DNA of 64,000 nucleotides from NCBI GenBank assembly GCA_902542765.1, contig CACBVW010000002.1:1-64000 (forward strand), read 5' to 3'. This document shows, in pieces, positions 9,495 to 20,890 of this stretch (positions are counted from its first letter, which is position 1; the number at the start of each line of letters is the position of its first letter). The translations under genes and the position numbers were made by a program. The notes beneath the pieces are model-generated. The model was not told where the DNA came from. It saw only the letters and a list, made by a program, of their open reading frames with translations, and did not search any database. Origin of the DNA: an uncultured SAR116 cluster alpha proteobacterium. GTDB lineage: Bacteria; Pseudomonadota; Alphaproteobacteria; Puniceispirillales; Marisalimonadaceae.

Positions 9495-11015
9495 ATGGAA
9501 GTTAAAGCCATACCAAGATTAGAACTTTTACAAGTAGCAGAAGCTGTGTCTAGAGAAAAATCAATTGACAAAGAAGAAGTAATTACTGCTATGGAAGAAG
9601 CAATAGAGAAAGCAGCAAGGTCAAAATATGGCTTAGAAAGAGATATAAGAGCAAATATTGACAGAAAAAATGGTTCAATAAATATTGCTCAATTTACTGA
9701 AGTTGTTGAAATTGTTGAAAATGAGTCTACTCAAATGACGTACAACGAATCCCAAAGAAGAAAATTAAATGTTGACATTGGAGAATTTTATAAACAATCA
9801 CTGCCACCAATCGATTTTGGAAGGATTGCTGCACAAACCGCAAAGCAAGTTATTTCTCAAAAAGTAAGAGAAGCTGAACGTCAAAGACAATTCCAAGAAT
9901 ATAAAGATCGTGTAGGTGAAATTGTTGTTGGAACAATAAAAAGAGTTGATAATCAATCAGTTATAATTGATTTAGGTAGAGCAGAAGCTATAATTAAAAA
10001 AGATCAAATGATACCAAGAGAACAATTGAGGCCTGGTGATAGATTAAGGTGCTTTATAATAGAGGTAAGTGAACAAACGAAGGGTCCTCAAATATTTTTA
10101 TCAAGAGCTTCAAATGATTTTTTAGCTGCCTTATTTACTCAAGAAGTTCCAGAAATTTACGATGGTATCATAGAAATAAAAGGTGTTGCGAGAGAACCAG
10201 GGAGCAGGGCCAAAATTTCAGCCTTTTCTAATGATCCTAGTATTGATCCGGTAGGTGCGTGTGTTGGAATGAGAGGATCAAGAGTGCAAGCGGTAGTTAG
10301 CGAGTTACAGGGTGAAAAAATTGAAATAATTCCATGGACAGATGATCCTGTTACTTTTGTAATTAATGCTTTAGCGCCTGCTGTTCCTTCAAAAGTAGTT
10401 ATGGATGAGGATGCAAATAGAATGGAAGTTGTTATTCCTGATGATCAATTGTCTTTAGCCATAGGTAGAAGAGGTCAGAATGTAAGATTGGCATCACAAT
10501 TGACTGGTTGGTTTGTTGATATTTTGACTGAAGCAGAAGAGTCAGAAAAAAGACAGGAAGAATTTTCAGAAAGAAGTAAGATTTTTATTGAAGCTCTTGA
10601 TATTGACGATGTTATTGCTCATCTGATGGTAAGTGAGGGTTTTGTTACAATTTCCGATATTGCAGAAGCTTCTCTTGAAGAATTAATGTCAATCGAAGGT
10701 TTTGATCAAGACATATCCACAGAGTTAAGTGAAAGAGCCAAGAACTTTGTAAAGATGGACAATCAAAGAATAGATAACGCTCTCAAAGAACTTAAAGTAG
10801 AAGAAGATTTATATAATTTTTCTGAGCTGAGTAAATCAAATATTTTAACTTTAGCAGAAAATAATATTAAAACTTTAGATGAACTAGCAGAATTAGACAG
10901 TGGAGAACTTTTTGGTATTTTAGGTGAAAAAGTTTTTATAAACGAGGATGATGCCGGTTCAGTTATAATGAAAGCCAGACAACATTGGTTTACAGAAAAT
11001 GAAGTTGAAGATTAA
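9495..11015 (+). CDS. nusA: Transcription termination/antitermination factor NusA
   Basis: RNA-polymerase-binding elongation factor of 506 aa. Domain order: N-terminal polymerase-binding domain (1-130), S1 domain (about 135-200, GEIVVGTIKRVDNQSV), two KH domains (about 230-345, with CVGMRGSRVQAV and LAIGRRGQNVRLA), then helix-hairpin-helix style acidic repeats (about 365-500), as in other Gram-negative NusA. The ATG follows AAGGAACC. The ylxR (DUF448) gene normally found between nusA and infB is missing: only 24 bases separate them. Confidence 0.97.
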   Translation: MEVKAIPRLELLQVAEAVSREKSIDKEEVITAMEEAIEKAARSKYGLERDIRANIDRKNGSINIAQFTEVVEIVENESTQMTYNESQRRKLNVDIGEFYKQSLPPIDFGRIAAQTAKQVISQKVREAERQRQFQEYKDRVGEIVVGTIKRVDNQSVIIDLGRAEAIIKKDQMIPREQLRPGDRLRCFIIEVSEQTKGPQIFLSRASNDFLAALFTQEVPEIYDGIIEIKGVAREPGSRAKISAFSNDPSIDPVGACVGMRGSRVQAVVSELQGEKIEIIPWTDDPVTFVINALAPAVPSKVVMDEDANRMEVVIPDDQLSLAIGRRGQNVRLASQLTGWFVDILTEAEESEKRQEEFSERSKIFIEALDIDDVIAHLMVSEGFVTISDIAEASLEELMSIEGFDQDISTELSERAKNFVKMDNQRIDNALKELKVEEDLYNFSELSKSNILTLAENNIKTLDELAELDSGELFGILGEKVFINEDDAGSVIMKARQHWFTENEVED

Positions 11016-11039
11016 TTTATAGTTAAAGGAATTTTTGTT

Positions 11040-13607
11040 ATGGAAGATAAAGTAAATGGAGAAAGAAAAAAATTAAGTCTTTCTTCTGGTGGAAAATTGA
11101 CATTAAAAAATTCTATTTCTGCAAATAAATCCCCTAATAGTATTACAGCTAACTCAAGAACAGGCAGAGGCACTGTTCAAGTAGAAGTAAAAAGAACTAA
11201 AAGACTTTCTAATCGAATAAATGTAAATGAAAATACATCTCAAGAAAACACTTCAGGTTTAAGTGCTAAAGAAATTCATGCTCGAAGTCGAAAATTACAA
11301 GAGGGTCTTGCTAAGACTGCAGCTGAAGCAGAAATAATTGCCTCTGAAAAGATAGAAAAAGCTAAACTAGAAGAGGCTCGTATTGCTGCTAATGCACTAG
11401 AAGCTGCAGAAGCGGCATCATCTTTAGCACCTAGAGATAAAATGTTGGCTAGAAGAAAAGCAGAGACTGAAGAAATACTTGAGATAAAAAAAATTGAAGA
11501 AGAGCAACTTAAACTACAAATAGATGCAAAAAAAGCAGAAGAAGCTGCACTGCAGGCTGAAAAAGATAGACAAAAACTTGGTGACACTGAATTGTTGCCA
11601 AATACTAATAAATCATGGACAGGTCATAAGGTTCAGGAAAAAGAAATTTTTAGAGAAAATTTAAAGAAACCGTCTTGGAGCCGTGGTTTTCAAGAAAAAA
11701 GACAGGGTAAAATGACAATTGCCCGAGCTTTAGACTCAGAGAATGTTCGAGTAAGATCTCTCGCGTCAATAAAAAGAAGGCGCGAAAAGGTCAGAATGCA
11801 AGCGGATCAAACACCTGCTGTTAAACAGTTTAGAGAAGTTATTATTCCGGATTCAATAACAGTTTCAGAGTTAGCTAATAGAATGACCGAAAAAACTGCT
11901 GACGTAGTTAGAGAATTGATGAAAAATGGAATTATGGCAACTGCAACTGAGGTAATTGATTCTGATACAGCTGAATTAATCACAACCGAATTTGGACATA
12001 AACCAAAAAGAATTTCTGAATCTGATGTAGAATTAGATCTTGGTTTAGAAGAAAGTAATCCTAATAACTTAGTTTCTCGTCCACCAATTGTTACAATAAT
12101 GGGTCACGTAGATCATGGAAAAACTTCTTTGTTAGATGCTTTGAGAGAGAGCAAAGTGGCTGATGGAGAGGCTGGTGGGATCACTCAACATATAGGAGCT
12201 TACCAAATTACAACTAAGACGAATTCCAAGATATCTTTTATAGATACTCCTGGGCACGAAGCTTTTACAGAAATGAGGGCTAGAGGAGCCAATGTAACAG
12301 ATATTGTGATTTTAGTTGTTGCAGCAGACGATGGTATTAAACCCCAAACCATTGAAGCTATTAAACACGCTAAAGCTGCAAATTGTCCAATAATAGTGGC
12401 TGTTAACAAATGTGATAAACCTGAAGCTAATCCACAAAAAGTAAGAACTGAATTACTTCAACATGATCTGATTCCAGAGGAGATGGGAGGTGATATTCAA
12501 TGTATTGATGTGTCTGCTAAAAATAAAAATGGATTGAACGATTTAATTGATGCGCTAGAGTTGCAAGCTGATCTAATGGAGTTAAAGAGTGATCCAACAA
12601 TAAGCGCTAACGGAGTAGTTGTTGAATCTAAAGTTGAACGAGGCAAAGGTTCAGTTGTAACATTGCTTGTAAAAGCTGGAACATTAAACGTAGGAGATAT
12701 TATTGTAGTAGGAACAGAATCTGGAAAAGTCAGAGCTTTATTAAATGATGAAGGTAACAGAATAAAGAAAGCAGGACCATCAATGCCCGTAGAGGTACTT
12801 GGTTTATCAGGTACGCCAGATGCAGGTGATTTGGCGCATGTTGTCGAATCTGAATCAAGGGCTAGAGAAATTGCAGATTACAGACTAAGAAAGTCGAAGC
12901 TAAAAGAGGCAAAATTGACTGCTAGAGGTTCTGTTGAGCAAATGTTAGCTAATATACAGGCAGGTGAAACCTCTGAATTACCCGTCATTATTAAAACAGA
13001 TGTACATGGATCTTTAGAAGCAATTAAAGCTGCATTAGAAAAAATAGGTAATTCAGACGTAAGTATTAGAGTTCTATCTGGTGCAGTTGGGGCTATAAGT
13101 GAATCTGATATTACATTAGCATCTGCATCCTCTGCACTTGTGTTTGCATTTAATGTAAGAGCAATACCGCAGGCCCGAGAATTATCTAGAAGGGATAATG
13201 TTGAAATTAGGTATCACTCTATAATTTATGAATTAATTGAAGATGCAAAATTAGCATTGACCGGAATGTTAGATCCAGATTTACAGGAGAGTTTTATAGG
13301 TTATGCTGAAATAAAACAAGTATTCTCTGTTTCTAAAATTGGCAAGATTGCTGGATGTCTTGTGACTGATGGCATCGTTAAAAAAGGATGTAGCTTCCGT
13401 TTGCTTAGAGATAACACTGTAATTCATCAAGGAATGTTAAAAACTTTAAGAAGATTTAAAGATGAAGTAAAAGAGGTACGTGAAGGCACTGAATGTGGAA
13501 TGGGGTTTGAAAATTACAATGATATCCAAGAAGGTGATGTAATGGAATGTTTTGAAGTTAAAGAAGTCGCAAGAAGTTTAGAGTCAATCGATAAAAAAGT
13601 TGGGTAA
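11040..13607 (+). CDS. infB: Translation initiation factor IF-2
   Basis: GTPase that places initiator tRNA on the 30S subunit, 855 aa. The first 270 residues are a charged, Lys/Glu/Ala-rich, low-complexity arm. The IF2 N-terminal domain follows, then the GTPase domain with G1 GHVDHGKT at residues 355-362, G3 DTPGHEAF and G4 NKCDKP, then the beta-barrel and fMet-tRNA-binding C-terminal domains. Size fits the family. The stop is 11 bases before rbfA, and the gene is part of the conserved nusA-infB-rbfA-truB-rpsO-pnp operon. Confidence 0.98.
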   Translation: MEDKVNGERKKLSLSSGGKLTLKNSISANKSPNSITANSRTGRGTVQVEVKRTKRLSNRINVNENTSQENTSGLSAKEIHARSRKLQEGLAKTAAEAEIIASEKIEKAKLEEARIAANALEAAEAASSLAPRDKMLARRKAETEEILEIKKIEEEQLKLQIDAKKAEEAALQAEKDRQKLGDTELLPNTNKSWTGHKVQEKEIFRENLKKPSWSRGFQEKRQGKMTIARALDSENVRVRSLASIKRRREKVRMQADQTPAVKQFREVIIPDSITVSELANRMTEKTADVVRELMKNGIMATATEVIDSDTAELITTEFGHKPKRISESDVELDLGLEESNPNNLVSRPPIVTIMGHVDHGKTSLLDALRESKVADGEAGGITQHIGAYQITTKTNSKISFIDTPGHEAFTEMRARGANVTDIVILVVAADDGIKPQTIEAIKHAKAANCPIIVAVNKCDKPEANPQKVRTELLQHDLIPEEMGGDIQCIDVSAKNKNGLNDLIDALELQADLMELKSDPTISANGVVVESKVERGKGSVVTLLVKAGTLNVGDIIVVGTESGKVRALLNDEGNRIKKAGPSMPVEVLGLSGTPDAGDLAHVVESESRAREIADYRLRKSKLKEAKLTARGSVEQMLANIQAGETSELPVIIKTDVHGSLEAIKAALEKIGNSDVSIRVLSGAVGAISESDITLASASSALVFAFNVRAIPQARELSRRDNVEIRYHSIIYELIEDAKLALTGMLDPDLQESFIGYAEIKQVFSVSKIGKIAGCLVTDGIVKKGCSFRLLRDNTVIHQGMLKTLRRFKDEVKEVREGTECGMGFENYNDIQEGDVMECFEVKEVARSLESIDKKVG

Positions 13608-13618
13608 ACATTGACAAA

Positions 13619-14017
13619 ATGGTTAATAATTTTTTATTTAATTCTAATAAAAAATCTATAAATAATTCTATAAAATCTCAAAGGCAACTTAAAGTTGGTG
13701 AGGAGCTGAGACATTTAATTTCAGATGCACTCCTTCGTAGTAGTTTTTATGATGAACATATTGAGAATAACAATATCACTATAACAGAAGTTAACGTAAG
13801 TCCAGACTTAAAAAATGCTAAAGTCTATGTGATGCCCTTAGGAGGAAAAAAAAAAACAGATGTTTTAAATAGTTTAAATAAAGCTACAGGTCGTTTAAAA
13901 AAAATAATATCTAGCAATTTGAGCCTAAGACAAACTCCAAAGCTTATATTTAAGATTGACGAAACATTTGAGTATGCAAAAAAAATAAACGATATACTTG
14001 AAAAAATAAAAAAATAA
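13619..14017 (+). CDS. rbfA: Ribosome-binding factor A
   Basis: Late 30S maturation factor that binds the 16S rRNA 5' helix, 132 aa. The KH-like core is visible from GEELRHLISDALLRS through ITITEVNVSPDLKNAKVYV to the RQTPKLIFKIDE strand. About 20 Asn/Lys/Ser-rich residues precede the core. The ATG is 11 bases after the infB stop. Position between infB and truB is standard. Confidence 0.94.
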   Translation: MVNNFLFNSNKKSINNSIKSQRQLKVGEELRHLISDALLRSSFYDEHIENNNITITEVNVSPDLKNAKVYVMPLGGKKKTDVLNSLNKATGRLKKIISSNLSLRQTPKLIFKIDETFEYAKKINDILEKIKK

Positions 14018-14030
14018 ATATTTTTATTAT

Positions 14031-14966
14031 ATGACTAAAAAAAATTCTAACAAAGCAAGTGGCTGGATAATACTAGATAAACAAAGTGGAATAACTTCTC
14101 GTCAAGCTATTTCTAAAATTTCCAAAATTTTTAATTTTAAGAAGATTGGGCACGGCGGAACTTTGGATCCATTAGCTACAGGTGTTTTACCAATAGCTGT
14201 GGGTGAGGCAACAAAACTAATTTCCTTTGTACAGAATAAAAAAAAAAAATATTCATTCACGCTTAGATGGGGTGAGGCAACGGATACTGACGATAGTGAG
14301 GGAAAGATAACAAAAAAATCAAACTCACGACCAAATAAAGAAGAAATTGAAAATGCATTATTTTCATTTATTGGTAAAATTTACCAAATACCTCCAAATT
14401 TTTCAGCTATTAAAATTGACGGTGAACGTTCATACAATTTAGCAAGAAAAAATATATCAGTAAGGCACAAACCAAGACAAATTGTAGTACATGAATTTAC
14501 TCTAAAAAAAATCTTAAATATTGACTCTGCTGAGTTCGAAGTAATATGCGGAAAGGGAACATATATAAGATCATTGGCTAGGGACCTAGCAGAAAAGTTA
14601 AACACAAAAGGTCATGTAATAAAGTTAAGAAGACATTTTGTTGGAAATTTTAATGAAAAAGATAAGATTTTTATAGATTTTTCTAAAGAAATAATTCATA
14701 GTCCAGCAATTTTAAAAAAAATAATACCAATCGAAAAAGTGCTAGACGACATCCCGGCACTCTTTTTAACTGAAACAGAAGCAATGATGCTTAGGCAAGG
14801 ACAAAAAATAAAATTAAATTCATTAAATTTTAGAAAGCATTTTATAAAAGAACATCCAAACTATCAAGAATTTGAAACAGCCTACACTGTAAACGAAAAA
14901 AAACTCGTTGCTCTTATTGAGATTGATAATGGATTGGTCAAGCCAAAACGTGTCATCAATTATTAA
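14031..14966 (+). CDS. truB: tRNA pseudouridine(55) synthase
   Basis: Converts U55 of the T-loop of tRNAs to pseudouridine, 311 aa. The catalytic aspartate is D46 in [11 protein letters not shown]. Other family segments are [36 protein letters not shown] and the [14 protein letters not shown] motif. The C-terminal part corresponds to the TruB-C/PUA-like region. The stop is 14 bases before rpsO. Confidence 0.96.
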   Translation: MTKKNSNKASGWIILDKQSGITSRQAISKISKIFNFKKIGHGGTLDPLATGVLPIAVGEATKLISFVQNKKKKYSFTLRWGEATDTDDSEGKITKKSNSRPNKEEIENALFSFIGKIYQIPPNFSAIKIDGERSYNLARKNISVRHKPRQIVVHEFTLKKILNIDSAEFEVICGKGTYIRSLARDLAEKLNTKGHVIKLRRHFVGNFNEKDKIFIDFSKEIIHSPAILKKIIPIEKVLDDIPALFLTETEAMMLRQGQKIKLNSLNFRKHFIKEHPNYQEFETAYTVNEKKLVALIEIDNGLVKPKRVINY

Positions 14967-14980
14967 ATAGAAAGGTAAAT

Positions 14981-15253
14981 ATGATGTCGATTGATAAAAA
15001 CCAAACAACTAAAATTATTAAAGACTTTGGTAGTAACGAAACTGATTCTGGATCAGCTGATGTACAAGTAGCAATATTAACTGAAAGAATTAAAAATTTA
15101 ACTGAGCATTTAAAAACACATAAAAAAGACTTTGGATCTAGAAGAGGTCTTTTAAGTATGGTTGGACAACGAAGAAATTTATTAAAATACATCAAAAATA
15201 AAAATGAAGATAGATATACAAATCTTATTAAAAAACTTGGTTTAAGAAGATAA
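14981..15253 (+). CDS. rpsO: 30S ribosomal protein S15
   Basis: Primary 16S rRNA-binding protein of the central domain. Two consecutive ATGs occur at 14981 and 14984. An AAAGG ribosome-binding site at 14971-14975 gives spacings of 5 and 8 bases, so 14984 (89 aa, the usual S15 length) is at least as likely as 14981 (90 aa). The SGSADVQVA and [15 protein letters not shown] segments are typical S15. It lies between truB and pnp, the standard arrangement. Confidence 0.97.
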   Translation: MMSIDKNQTTKIIKDFGSNETDSGSADVQVAILTERIKNLTEHLKTHKKDFGSRRGLLSMVGQRRNLLKYIKNKNEDRYTNLIKKLGLRR

Positions 15254-15304
15254 TTTAAAACTTAATTATAGATATTTTAAAGATGAGAAGTTAGAGGAAG
15301 TATT

Positions 15305-17422
15305 ATGTTTGAAGTTTATAGAAAAGAAATTACGTGGGGTGGTAAATTACTAACATTTGAGACAGGTAAAATTGCTCGTCAAGCTGATGGTGCAGTAATG
15401 GTTACATATGGAGGCACTACAGTTCTATGTACAGCAGTTGGTTCTCCATCAGCCAAACAAGGCATGGATTTTTTCCCTCTGACAGTGAATTATCAAGAGA
15501 AAACTTTCGCTGCTGGCAGAATTCCTGGAGGATTTTTCAAAAGGGAGGGACGCCCTTCAGAAAAGGAAACTCTTGTATCAAGGTTAATTGATAGACCTAT
15601 TAGACCTTTATTTCATAAAAACTATAAAAATGAAACACAAATTATAGCAACTGTTCTCGCACATGATATGGAAAATGATCCAGACATTGTTGCCATGATA
15701 AGTGCATCTGCTGCATTAACTATTTCTGGATTGCCCTTCATGGGTCCTATTGGTGCTTGCAGAATTGGATGGGATGGAAAAGACTATATTTTAAATCCAA
15801 CCATTGAACAAATGAAGGAACAAAGTCTGGATTTGGTTGTTGCTGGTACAAAAGAGGGTGTATTAATGGTAGAATCAGAGGCCTCAGAGCTTTCTGAAGA
15901 AATAATGCTGGGTGCTGTTGATTATGGTCATAAAGAAATTGGAAACGTCATTAAAGCTATAATCGAATTAGCTGAAGTTGCTGCGAAAGAACCCCGACCT
16001 TTACCTGAAGAGCCTTCTCAAAAAAATGAATACTCAAAATTAATTAAGCCATTTAGAAAAAAGCTTGAAAAAGCATACAAAGAAATAGATAAAAGTAATA
16101 GGTCAAAATTATTATCAGAAATAAGGAATGAAATTTTGTCAGAGTTTGATGAGACATCTGATCATGTCTTAATATCGTCTTTAACAAAAGATTTAGAAGC
16201 TGATATAGTAAGAGGAAGTATTCTTAAAACAAAGAAAAGAATTGATGGTAGAGATACTAGTACAGTTAGACCAATTGTAGCAGAAGTTGGAACTTTACCT
16301 AGGGCTCACGGTTCTGCCCTTTTTACAAGAGGAGAAACACAGGTTCTAGTAGTTGCAACCTTAGGAACTGGTCAGGATGAACAAATAATTGACGCGCTGG
16401 AAGGTGAATACAGGTCAAAATTTATGTTGCATTATAATTTTCCACCTTATTCTGTTGGAGAGGCTGGAAGAGTTGGTTCTCCTGGTAGAAGAGAAATTGG
16501 ACATGGAAAGTTAGCATGGAGAGCAATTAATCCTTTACTGCCTTCAGAAGATGATTTTCCTTATACAGTAAGGGTGGTTTCTGAAGTAACAGAATCTAAT
16601 GGTTCATCTTCTATGGCAACTGTTTGCGGAACTTCTTTAGCGTTAATGGATGCTGGTGTTCCAATTAAGAAACCAGTTGCAGGAATAGCTATGGGTCTAA
16701 TTAAAGAGAAAAAACAATTTTCTGTTCTTTCAGATATTTTAGGTGATGAGGACCATCTCGGAGATATGGATTTCAAAGTTGCTGGAACCACAGATGGCAT
16801 TACTAGCCTTCAAATGGATATTAAAATTACTTCTATTACAAAGGAAATTATGAAAATTGCTTTGGAACAAGCTAAAGAAGGAAGAATTCACATATTAAGT
16901 GAAATGAGTAAAGCAATTACATCTTCTAGAGAAGTTTTAGCAGACACAGCACCTAAAATTACAACTTTAAAAATAAAGTTAGAAAAAATTAGAGATATTA
17001 TAGGACCTGGTGGAAAGGTAATAAGAGAGATATGTGAAACAACGGGTGCTAAAGTTGATATCGAAGATGATGGAACAGTAAAAATTGCTGCTTCAGATAA
17101 TGAATCCTCAGAGGCTGCATTAAAGAAAATAAATGATATAGTCGCTGAAGCTGAATTAGGGGTAATTTATACTGGCAAAGTAGTTAAAACCGTTGACTTT
17201 GGTGCTTTTGTAAATTTTCTTGGAACAAAAGATGGTTTAGTTCATATTTCTGAATTACAAAATGCAAGAACTGAAAAAACTACGGATATTTGTAAAGAGG
17301 GAGATACTGTTAAAGTTAAAGTTATCGGTTTTGATGATAGAGGAAAAGTAAAATTGTCAATGAAAAGAGTAGATCAAGAAACTGGTGTAGATATTGAAAA
17401 TGTAAATCATGATAATAAATAA
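15305..17422 (+). CDS. pnp: Polyribonucleotide nucleotidyltransferase (PNPase)
   Basis: 3'-5' phosphorolytic exoribonuclease, 705 aa. It has two RNase PH-like domains (roughly 10-230 and 310-545) separated by a helical linker, then KH (about 555-615, [17 protein letters not shown]) and S1 (about 620-690, [16 protein letters not shown]). The catalytic-core [11 protein letters not shown] and [17 protein letters not shown] segments are intact. The ATG has AGAGGAAG about 8 bases upstream. The gap to rpsO is 51 bases without a terminator, so it can be read from the rpsO transcript. Confidence 0.98.
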   Translation: MFEVYRKEITWGGKLLTFETGKIARQADGAVMVTYGGTTVLCTAVGSPSAKQGMDFFPLTVNYQEKTFAAGRIPGGFFKREGRPSEKETLVSRLIDRPIRPLFHKNYKNETQIIATVLAHDMENDPDIVAMISASAALTISGLPFMGPIGACRIGWDGKDYILNPTIEQMKEQSLDLVVAGTKEGVLMVESEASELSEEIMLGAVDYGHKEIGNVIKAIIELAEVAAKEPRPLPEEPSQKNEYSKLIKPFRKKLEKAYKEIDKSNRSKLLSEIRNEILSEFDETSDHVLISSLTKDLEADIVRGSILKTKKRIDGRDTSTVRPIVAEVGTLPRAHGSALFTRGETQVLVVATLGTGQDEQIIDALEGEYRSKFMLHYNFPPYSVGEAGRVGSPGRREIGHGKLAWRAINPLLPSEDDFPYTVRVVSEVTESNGSSSMATVCGTSLALMDAGVPIKKPVAGIAMGLIKEKKQFSVLSDILGDEDHLGDMDFKVAGTTDGITSLQMDIKITSITKEIMKIALEQAKEGRIHILSEMSKAITSSREVLADTAPKITTLKIKLEKIRDIIGPGGKVIREICETTGAKVDIEDDGTVKIAASDNESSEAALKKINDIVAEAELGVIYTGKVVKTVDFGAFVNFLGTKDGLVHISELQNARTEKTTDICKEGDTVKVKVIGFDDRGKVKLSMKRVDQETGVDIENVNHDNK

Positions 17423-17437
17423 AATAAGGTATATATT

Positions 17438-18229
17438 ATGAATAAGGTAATTCCAAAAACTGAATGGATAAAAACATGGTCAGAAAATGGCGTGGGTTGG
17501 ATACAGTTAGATCATGAAAATAAGCTCAACCCTTTGTCAGCTTCATTTATTTTAGCTATTAAAGATGCGGCTGAAAAATTTGATAATGATCAGTCGATTG
17601 GCTGTATTGTTCTAACAGGTTCTGAAAAAGCATTCGCAGCTGGTGCAGATTTAAAAGAAATGATTAAACTTAATTATGCCTCTGTGACTGAAAGCAGATA
17701 TATTGAGAATGGATGGCTTAATATACCTAAAATTCAAACACCAATTATTGCTGGTGTTAAAGGTTATGCATTAGGAGGAGGTTGTGAGCTTGCTATGATG
17801 TGTGATTTTATAATAGCTAGAGATGATGCTAAATTTGGACAACCTGAAATTAATATTGGTGCAATACCGGGTGCTGGGGGTACTCAGAGACTTACAAGAT
17901 CAATTGGTAAATCGAAAGCCATGTTAGCTGTACTTACTGGAGATATGATGTCAGCAGATGAGGCTGAAAATTGTGGTTTGGTTGCTAAAGTATTTAAGGG
18001 TGAAGAGTTTGATCTTTCTCTAAAAGGTATAGCGGTTAAAATTGCCAATCAATCAAAGCCGTTAGCTAAGCTAGCTAAACAAGCCGTAAATGTAGCCTTC
18101 GAAACAACATTAGAAGAGGGTATTCGGTCTGAAAGAGCCCTATTTTATTCAACTTTTGCACTAGAAGATCATGTTGAAGGTATGGGAGCTTTTTCAGAAA
18201 AGCGCAAACCATTATGGAAAAACAAATAA
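17438..18229 (+). CDS. Enoyl-CoA hydratase (crotonase family)
   Basis: Hydrates trans-2-enoyl-CoA in fatty-acid oxidation, 263 aa. The oxyanion-hole region ADLKEM, the GGGCELAMMCDF loop and the catalytic region FGQPEINIGAIPGAGGTQRL match classical crotonase, so true hydratase activity is likely. It begins 15 bases after pnp and is probably the last gene of that transcript. Downstream it faces fabI with only 9 bases between stop codons. The exact chain-length specificity cannot be read from the sequence. Confidence 0.93.
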   Translation: MNKVIPKTEWIKTWSENGVGWIQLDHENKLNPLSASFILAIKDAAEKFDNDQSIGCIVLTGSEKAFAAGADLKEMIKLNYASVTESRYIENGWLNIPKIQTPIIAGVKGYALGGGCELAMMCDFIIARDDAKFGQPEINIGAIPGAGGTQRLTRSIGKSKAMLAVLTGDMMSADEAENCGLVAKVFKGEEFDLSLKGIAVKIANQSKPLAKLAKQAVNVAFETTLEEGIRSERALFYSTFALEDHVEGMGAFSEKRKPLWKNK

Positions 18230-18238
18230 TTTAAAAAA

Positions 18239-19042
18239 TTATACTAAATCTTCATGTTTAGGTATGGCGACACTATGTAATCCACCATCAACGTGATGAA
18301 TATTTCCTGTAACTCCAGATGACAATTCAGATGTTAAGTATAATGCGGCGCTCCCAACTTCTTTTAACTGTGGATTAAATTTAAGAGGTGCGACATTTTC
18401 TGAATATCTAAATACATGTCGAGCTCCTGAAATTGCTGCGCCAGCCAGGGTTTTTACCGGGCCTGCAGATAAAACATTTACTCTAATATTATTCTTACCT
18501 AAATCCATAGCTAAATATTTTATTGAAGCCTCCAATGCTGATTTTGCAACACCCATGACATTATAATTAGGTGTTGTTCTTTCAGCACCAAGGTAAGATA
18601 GCGTCAATAAACTACCACCTTTTAAAGACATAAGCGGCAAAGATGATTTTGCAATTCTTGTAAAACTGAATGCAGAAATATCTAAGGAGTTTAAAAAATT
18701 TTCCCTGCTACAATTAATATATTTTCCTTTTAATTCTTCTTTGTCAGAATATGCAAGAGCATGAACAACAAAGTCTATTTCTCTCCAGATTTTAGAAAGT
18801 CTTATAAACATATTTTCAATAGAATTAAAATCACTCGTAGTCTTAGATACATCGCATTCAAAAAATTTATCTGATTTAATAGAGTTCATCAATGGTAATA
18901 ATCTTTTCTTAAATCCTTCATTTTGATAAGAAAAAGCCAGTTCAGCACCATTATCAGCTAATGTTTTTGCAACACCCCAAGCAATTGAACGTTCATTTGC
19001 GACGCCCATTATTAGGCCTTTTTTACCATTCATTATAGACAT
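18239..19042 (-). CDS. fabI: Enoyl-[acyl-carrier-protein] reductase (NADH), FabI
   Basis: Short-chain-dehydrogenase-type enoyl-ACP reductase that completes each fatty-acid elongation cycle, 267 aa. N-terminal KKGLIMGVANERSIAWGVAK carries the FabI nucleotide-binding signature. The catalytic tyrosine and lysine are in YNVMGVAKSALEAS (Y-x6-K) and the C-terminal substrate end is the VDGGLHSVAIP stretch. It is the last gene of a fabA-fabB-fabI operon, 11 bases after fabB. Confidence 0.97.
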   Translation of the reverse strand: MSIMNGKKGLIMGVANERSIAWGVAKTLADNGAELAFSYQNEGFKKRLLPLMNSIKSDKFFECDVSKTTSDFNSIENMFIRLSKIWREIDFVVHALAYSDKEELKGKYINCSRENFLNSLDISAFSFTRIAKSSLPLMSLKGGSLLTLSYLGAERTTPNYNVMGVAKSALEASIKYLAMDLGKNNIRVNVLSAGPVKTLAGAAISGARHVFRYSENVAPLKFNPQLKEVGSAALYLTSELSSGVTGNIHHVDGGLHSVAIPKHEDLV

Positions 19043-19053
19043 AGTATTTTCTC

Positions 19054-20283
19054 TTAATTAAATTTAGAAAATGCAAGGCAGGCATTTGTTCCACCAAAGC
19101 CAAAGGAATTAGATAGTGCCAAATTAATTTCAATTTCTTTTATTGTTTCTCTAGGTATTTCAATTGACCCAATTTCTGGATCATCGTCACTTATATTTGC
19201 CGAACCAGATATAAAATTATTGTTCATCATAATTAAGGTATAAATAGCTTCGTGAACACCTGTCGCTCCTAAAGAATGACCTGTTAGAGACTTTGTGCTC
19301 GTTAGTTTTGGAAGATACTCTTTATCTTTAAAGACTTCTCTTACGGCATGAAGTTCTTGCATGTCACCAACTGGTGTGCTGGTTCCATGGGCATTTATAT
19401 AATCAACTTTTTGATCAATGCCCTTGAGTGCTTCATTCATACATCTTATTGCACCTTCACCGCTTGGAGCAACCATGTCATAGCCATCCGAATTAGCACA
19501 ATGTCCAACAATTTCACCATAAATTTTAGCACCTCGAGCTTTTGCGTGTTCAAGTTCTTCTAGAACAAGCATACCTCCACCACCAGCAATTACAAAACCA
19601 TCTCGATTTAAATCATAAGGTCTTGAGGCTATTTCTGGTGTCTCGTTGTACTTACTTGACATGGCTCCCATTGCGTCAAAAAGAACAGACAATGTCCAAT
19701 CTAATTCTTCACCACCTCCAGCAAACACAATATTTTGATTACCATATTTAATTTGATCAGCTCCAATGCCTATACAATGAGCTGAGGTAGAACAAGCAGA
19801 AGTTATAGAAAAGTTTACACCTTTAATTTTAAAAAAGGTTGCAATACAGGCAGATACAGACGAACTCATACACCTTGGAACCATAAATGGTCCTACCCTC
19901 TTAGGACCTTTTTCTCTTGCTACATCAAATGACTGGAGTAAGTTTATAGTGCTTGGTCCGCCAGAACCTGCAATTAGTCCTGTTTTTGGGTTAGAGACTT
20001 CTTCAGAAGAAAGTCCTGAATCTTTGATTGCTTGTTCCATAGACAGTACAGAATAAGCTGCACCTGGACCCATAAACCTAAGTTGTTTTTTGTCAACATG
20101 ATCTTCTAGATTAAGTTTTACATCACCATGGATTTGACTTCGAAAGCCCATTTCTTTATAAACATCAGCTTGAACAATTCCTGATTTTTGGTTGACTAAG
20201 GAGTTCTTAACTTCTTCTACATTATTACCTATAGAGCTTACAATCCCCATACCAGTAATAACTACTCTTTTTTCATTATCCAT
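19054..20283 (-). CDS. fabB: 3-oxoacyl-[acyl-carrier-protein] synthase I, FabB
   Basis: Condensing enzyme needed with FabA for unsaturated fatty-acid synthesis, 409 aa. The nucleophile is C164 in [12 protein letters not shown], with the histidines in [11 protein letters not shown] and TGHSLGATG completing the triad. AGGATTAAAG precedes the ATG. The adjacent fabA supports FabB over FabF. It is the middle gene of fabA-fabB-fabI, 26 bases after fabA. Confidence 0.97.
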   Translation of the reverse strand: MDNEKRVVITGMGIVSSIGNNVEEVKNSLVNQKSGIVQADVYKEMGFRSQIHGDVKLNLEDHVDKKQLRFMGPGAAYSVLSMEQAIKDSGLSSEEVSNPKTGLIAGSGGPSTINLLQSFDVAREKGPKRVGPFMVPRCMSSSVSACIATFFKIKGVNFSITSACSTSAHCIGIGADQIKYGNQNIVFAGGGEELDWTLSVLFDAMGAMSSKYNETPEIASRPYDLNRDGFVIAGGGGMLVLEELEHAKARGAKIYGEIVGHCANSDGYDMVAPSGEGAIRCMNEALKGIDQKVDYINAHGTSTPVGDMQELHAVREVFKDKEYLPKLTSTKSLTGHSLGATGVHEAIYTLIMMNNNFISGSANISDDDPEIGSIEIPRETIKEIEINLALSNSFGFGGTNACLAFSKFN

Positions 20284-20309
20284 CTTTAATCCTATCTTTT
20301 AAGAAGAAA

Positions 20310-20816
20310 TTAATCTTGAAAAAGCCCAACTCTAATTTCAGATGCTTCAAAAACCAATTTGCCATCACAGATAACTCTGCCATCAGCAATCCCAAGAATA
20401 AGTTTCCTCATAATAATACGTTTAAAATCAAGTAAATACTCCACCTTTTTAGCTATGGGTAATATTTGTCCAGTAAATTTTACTTCTCCTACTGATATAG
20501 CTCTGCCTTTTCCTCTACCGCCCATATTACCAAGGGAGAAACCTAATAATTGCCATAATGCGTCCATTCCTAAACACCCAGGCATAACAGGGTCATTTTC
20601 AAAATGACAAGGGAAAAACCATTTGTCAGGAGTGATTTCAAATTGAGCGTGAGCTGTACCTTTATTGTAAGTACCTCCAGTTTCTTTGATGTTTGTTACT
20701 TCATCAAACATCAACATAGGGGGTAATGGTAATTTAGGGAAATCTACTCCAGCAAGTTTTCCTTTTGCACAATCAATCAATTCTTGATAATTAAATGAAT
20801 TTTTAAATAAAGCCAA
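20310..20816 (-). CDS. fabA: 3-hydroxydecanoyl-ACP dehydratase/isomerase FabA
   Basis: Dehydrates 3-hydroxydecanoyl-ACP and isomerises the trans-2 product to cis-3, the branch point for unsaturated fatty acids. The catalytic pair H71 (FFPCHFENDPVMPG) and D85 (CLGMDALWQLLGF) match the E. coli positions almost exactly. Length is 168 aa. The start is a TTG at 20816 with AAAAGG 9 bases upstream and no nearby ATG. Presence of fabA and fabB together means anaerobic-type unsaturated fatty-acid synthesis. Confidence 0.97.
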   Translation of the reverse strand: MALFKNSFNYQELIDCAKGKLAGVDFPKLPLPPMLMFDEVTNIKETGGTYNKGTAHAQFEITPDKWFFPCHFENDPVMPGCLGMDALWQLLGFSLGNMGGRGKGRAISVGEVKFTGQILPIAKKVEYLLDFKRIIMRKLILGIADGRVICDGKLVFEASEIRVGLFQD

Positions 20817-20890
20817 AATATATTACCTTTTCAATAATTAAATTACATTACAATAACCATAAAATATAATAAATAAAACATTATAGAAAA

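Noticed and set aside
11276-11587. Serine/alanine-rich minus-strand ORF of 103 aa
   Set aside because: Antisense of the Glu/Lys/Ala-rich arm of IF-2; low-complexity mirror of a real gene.
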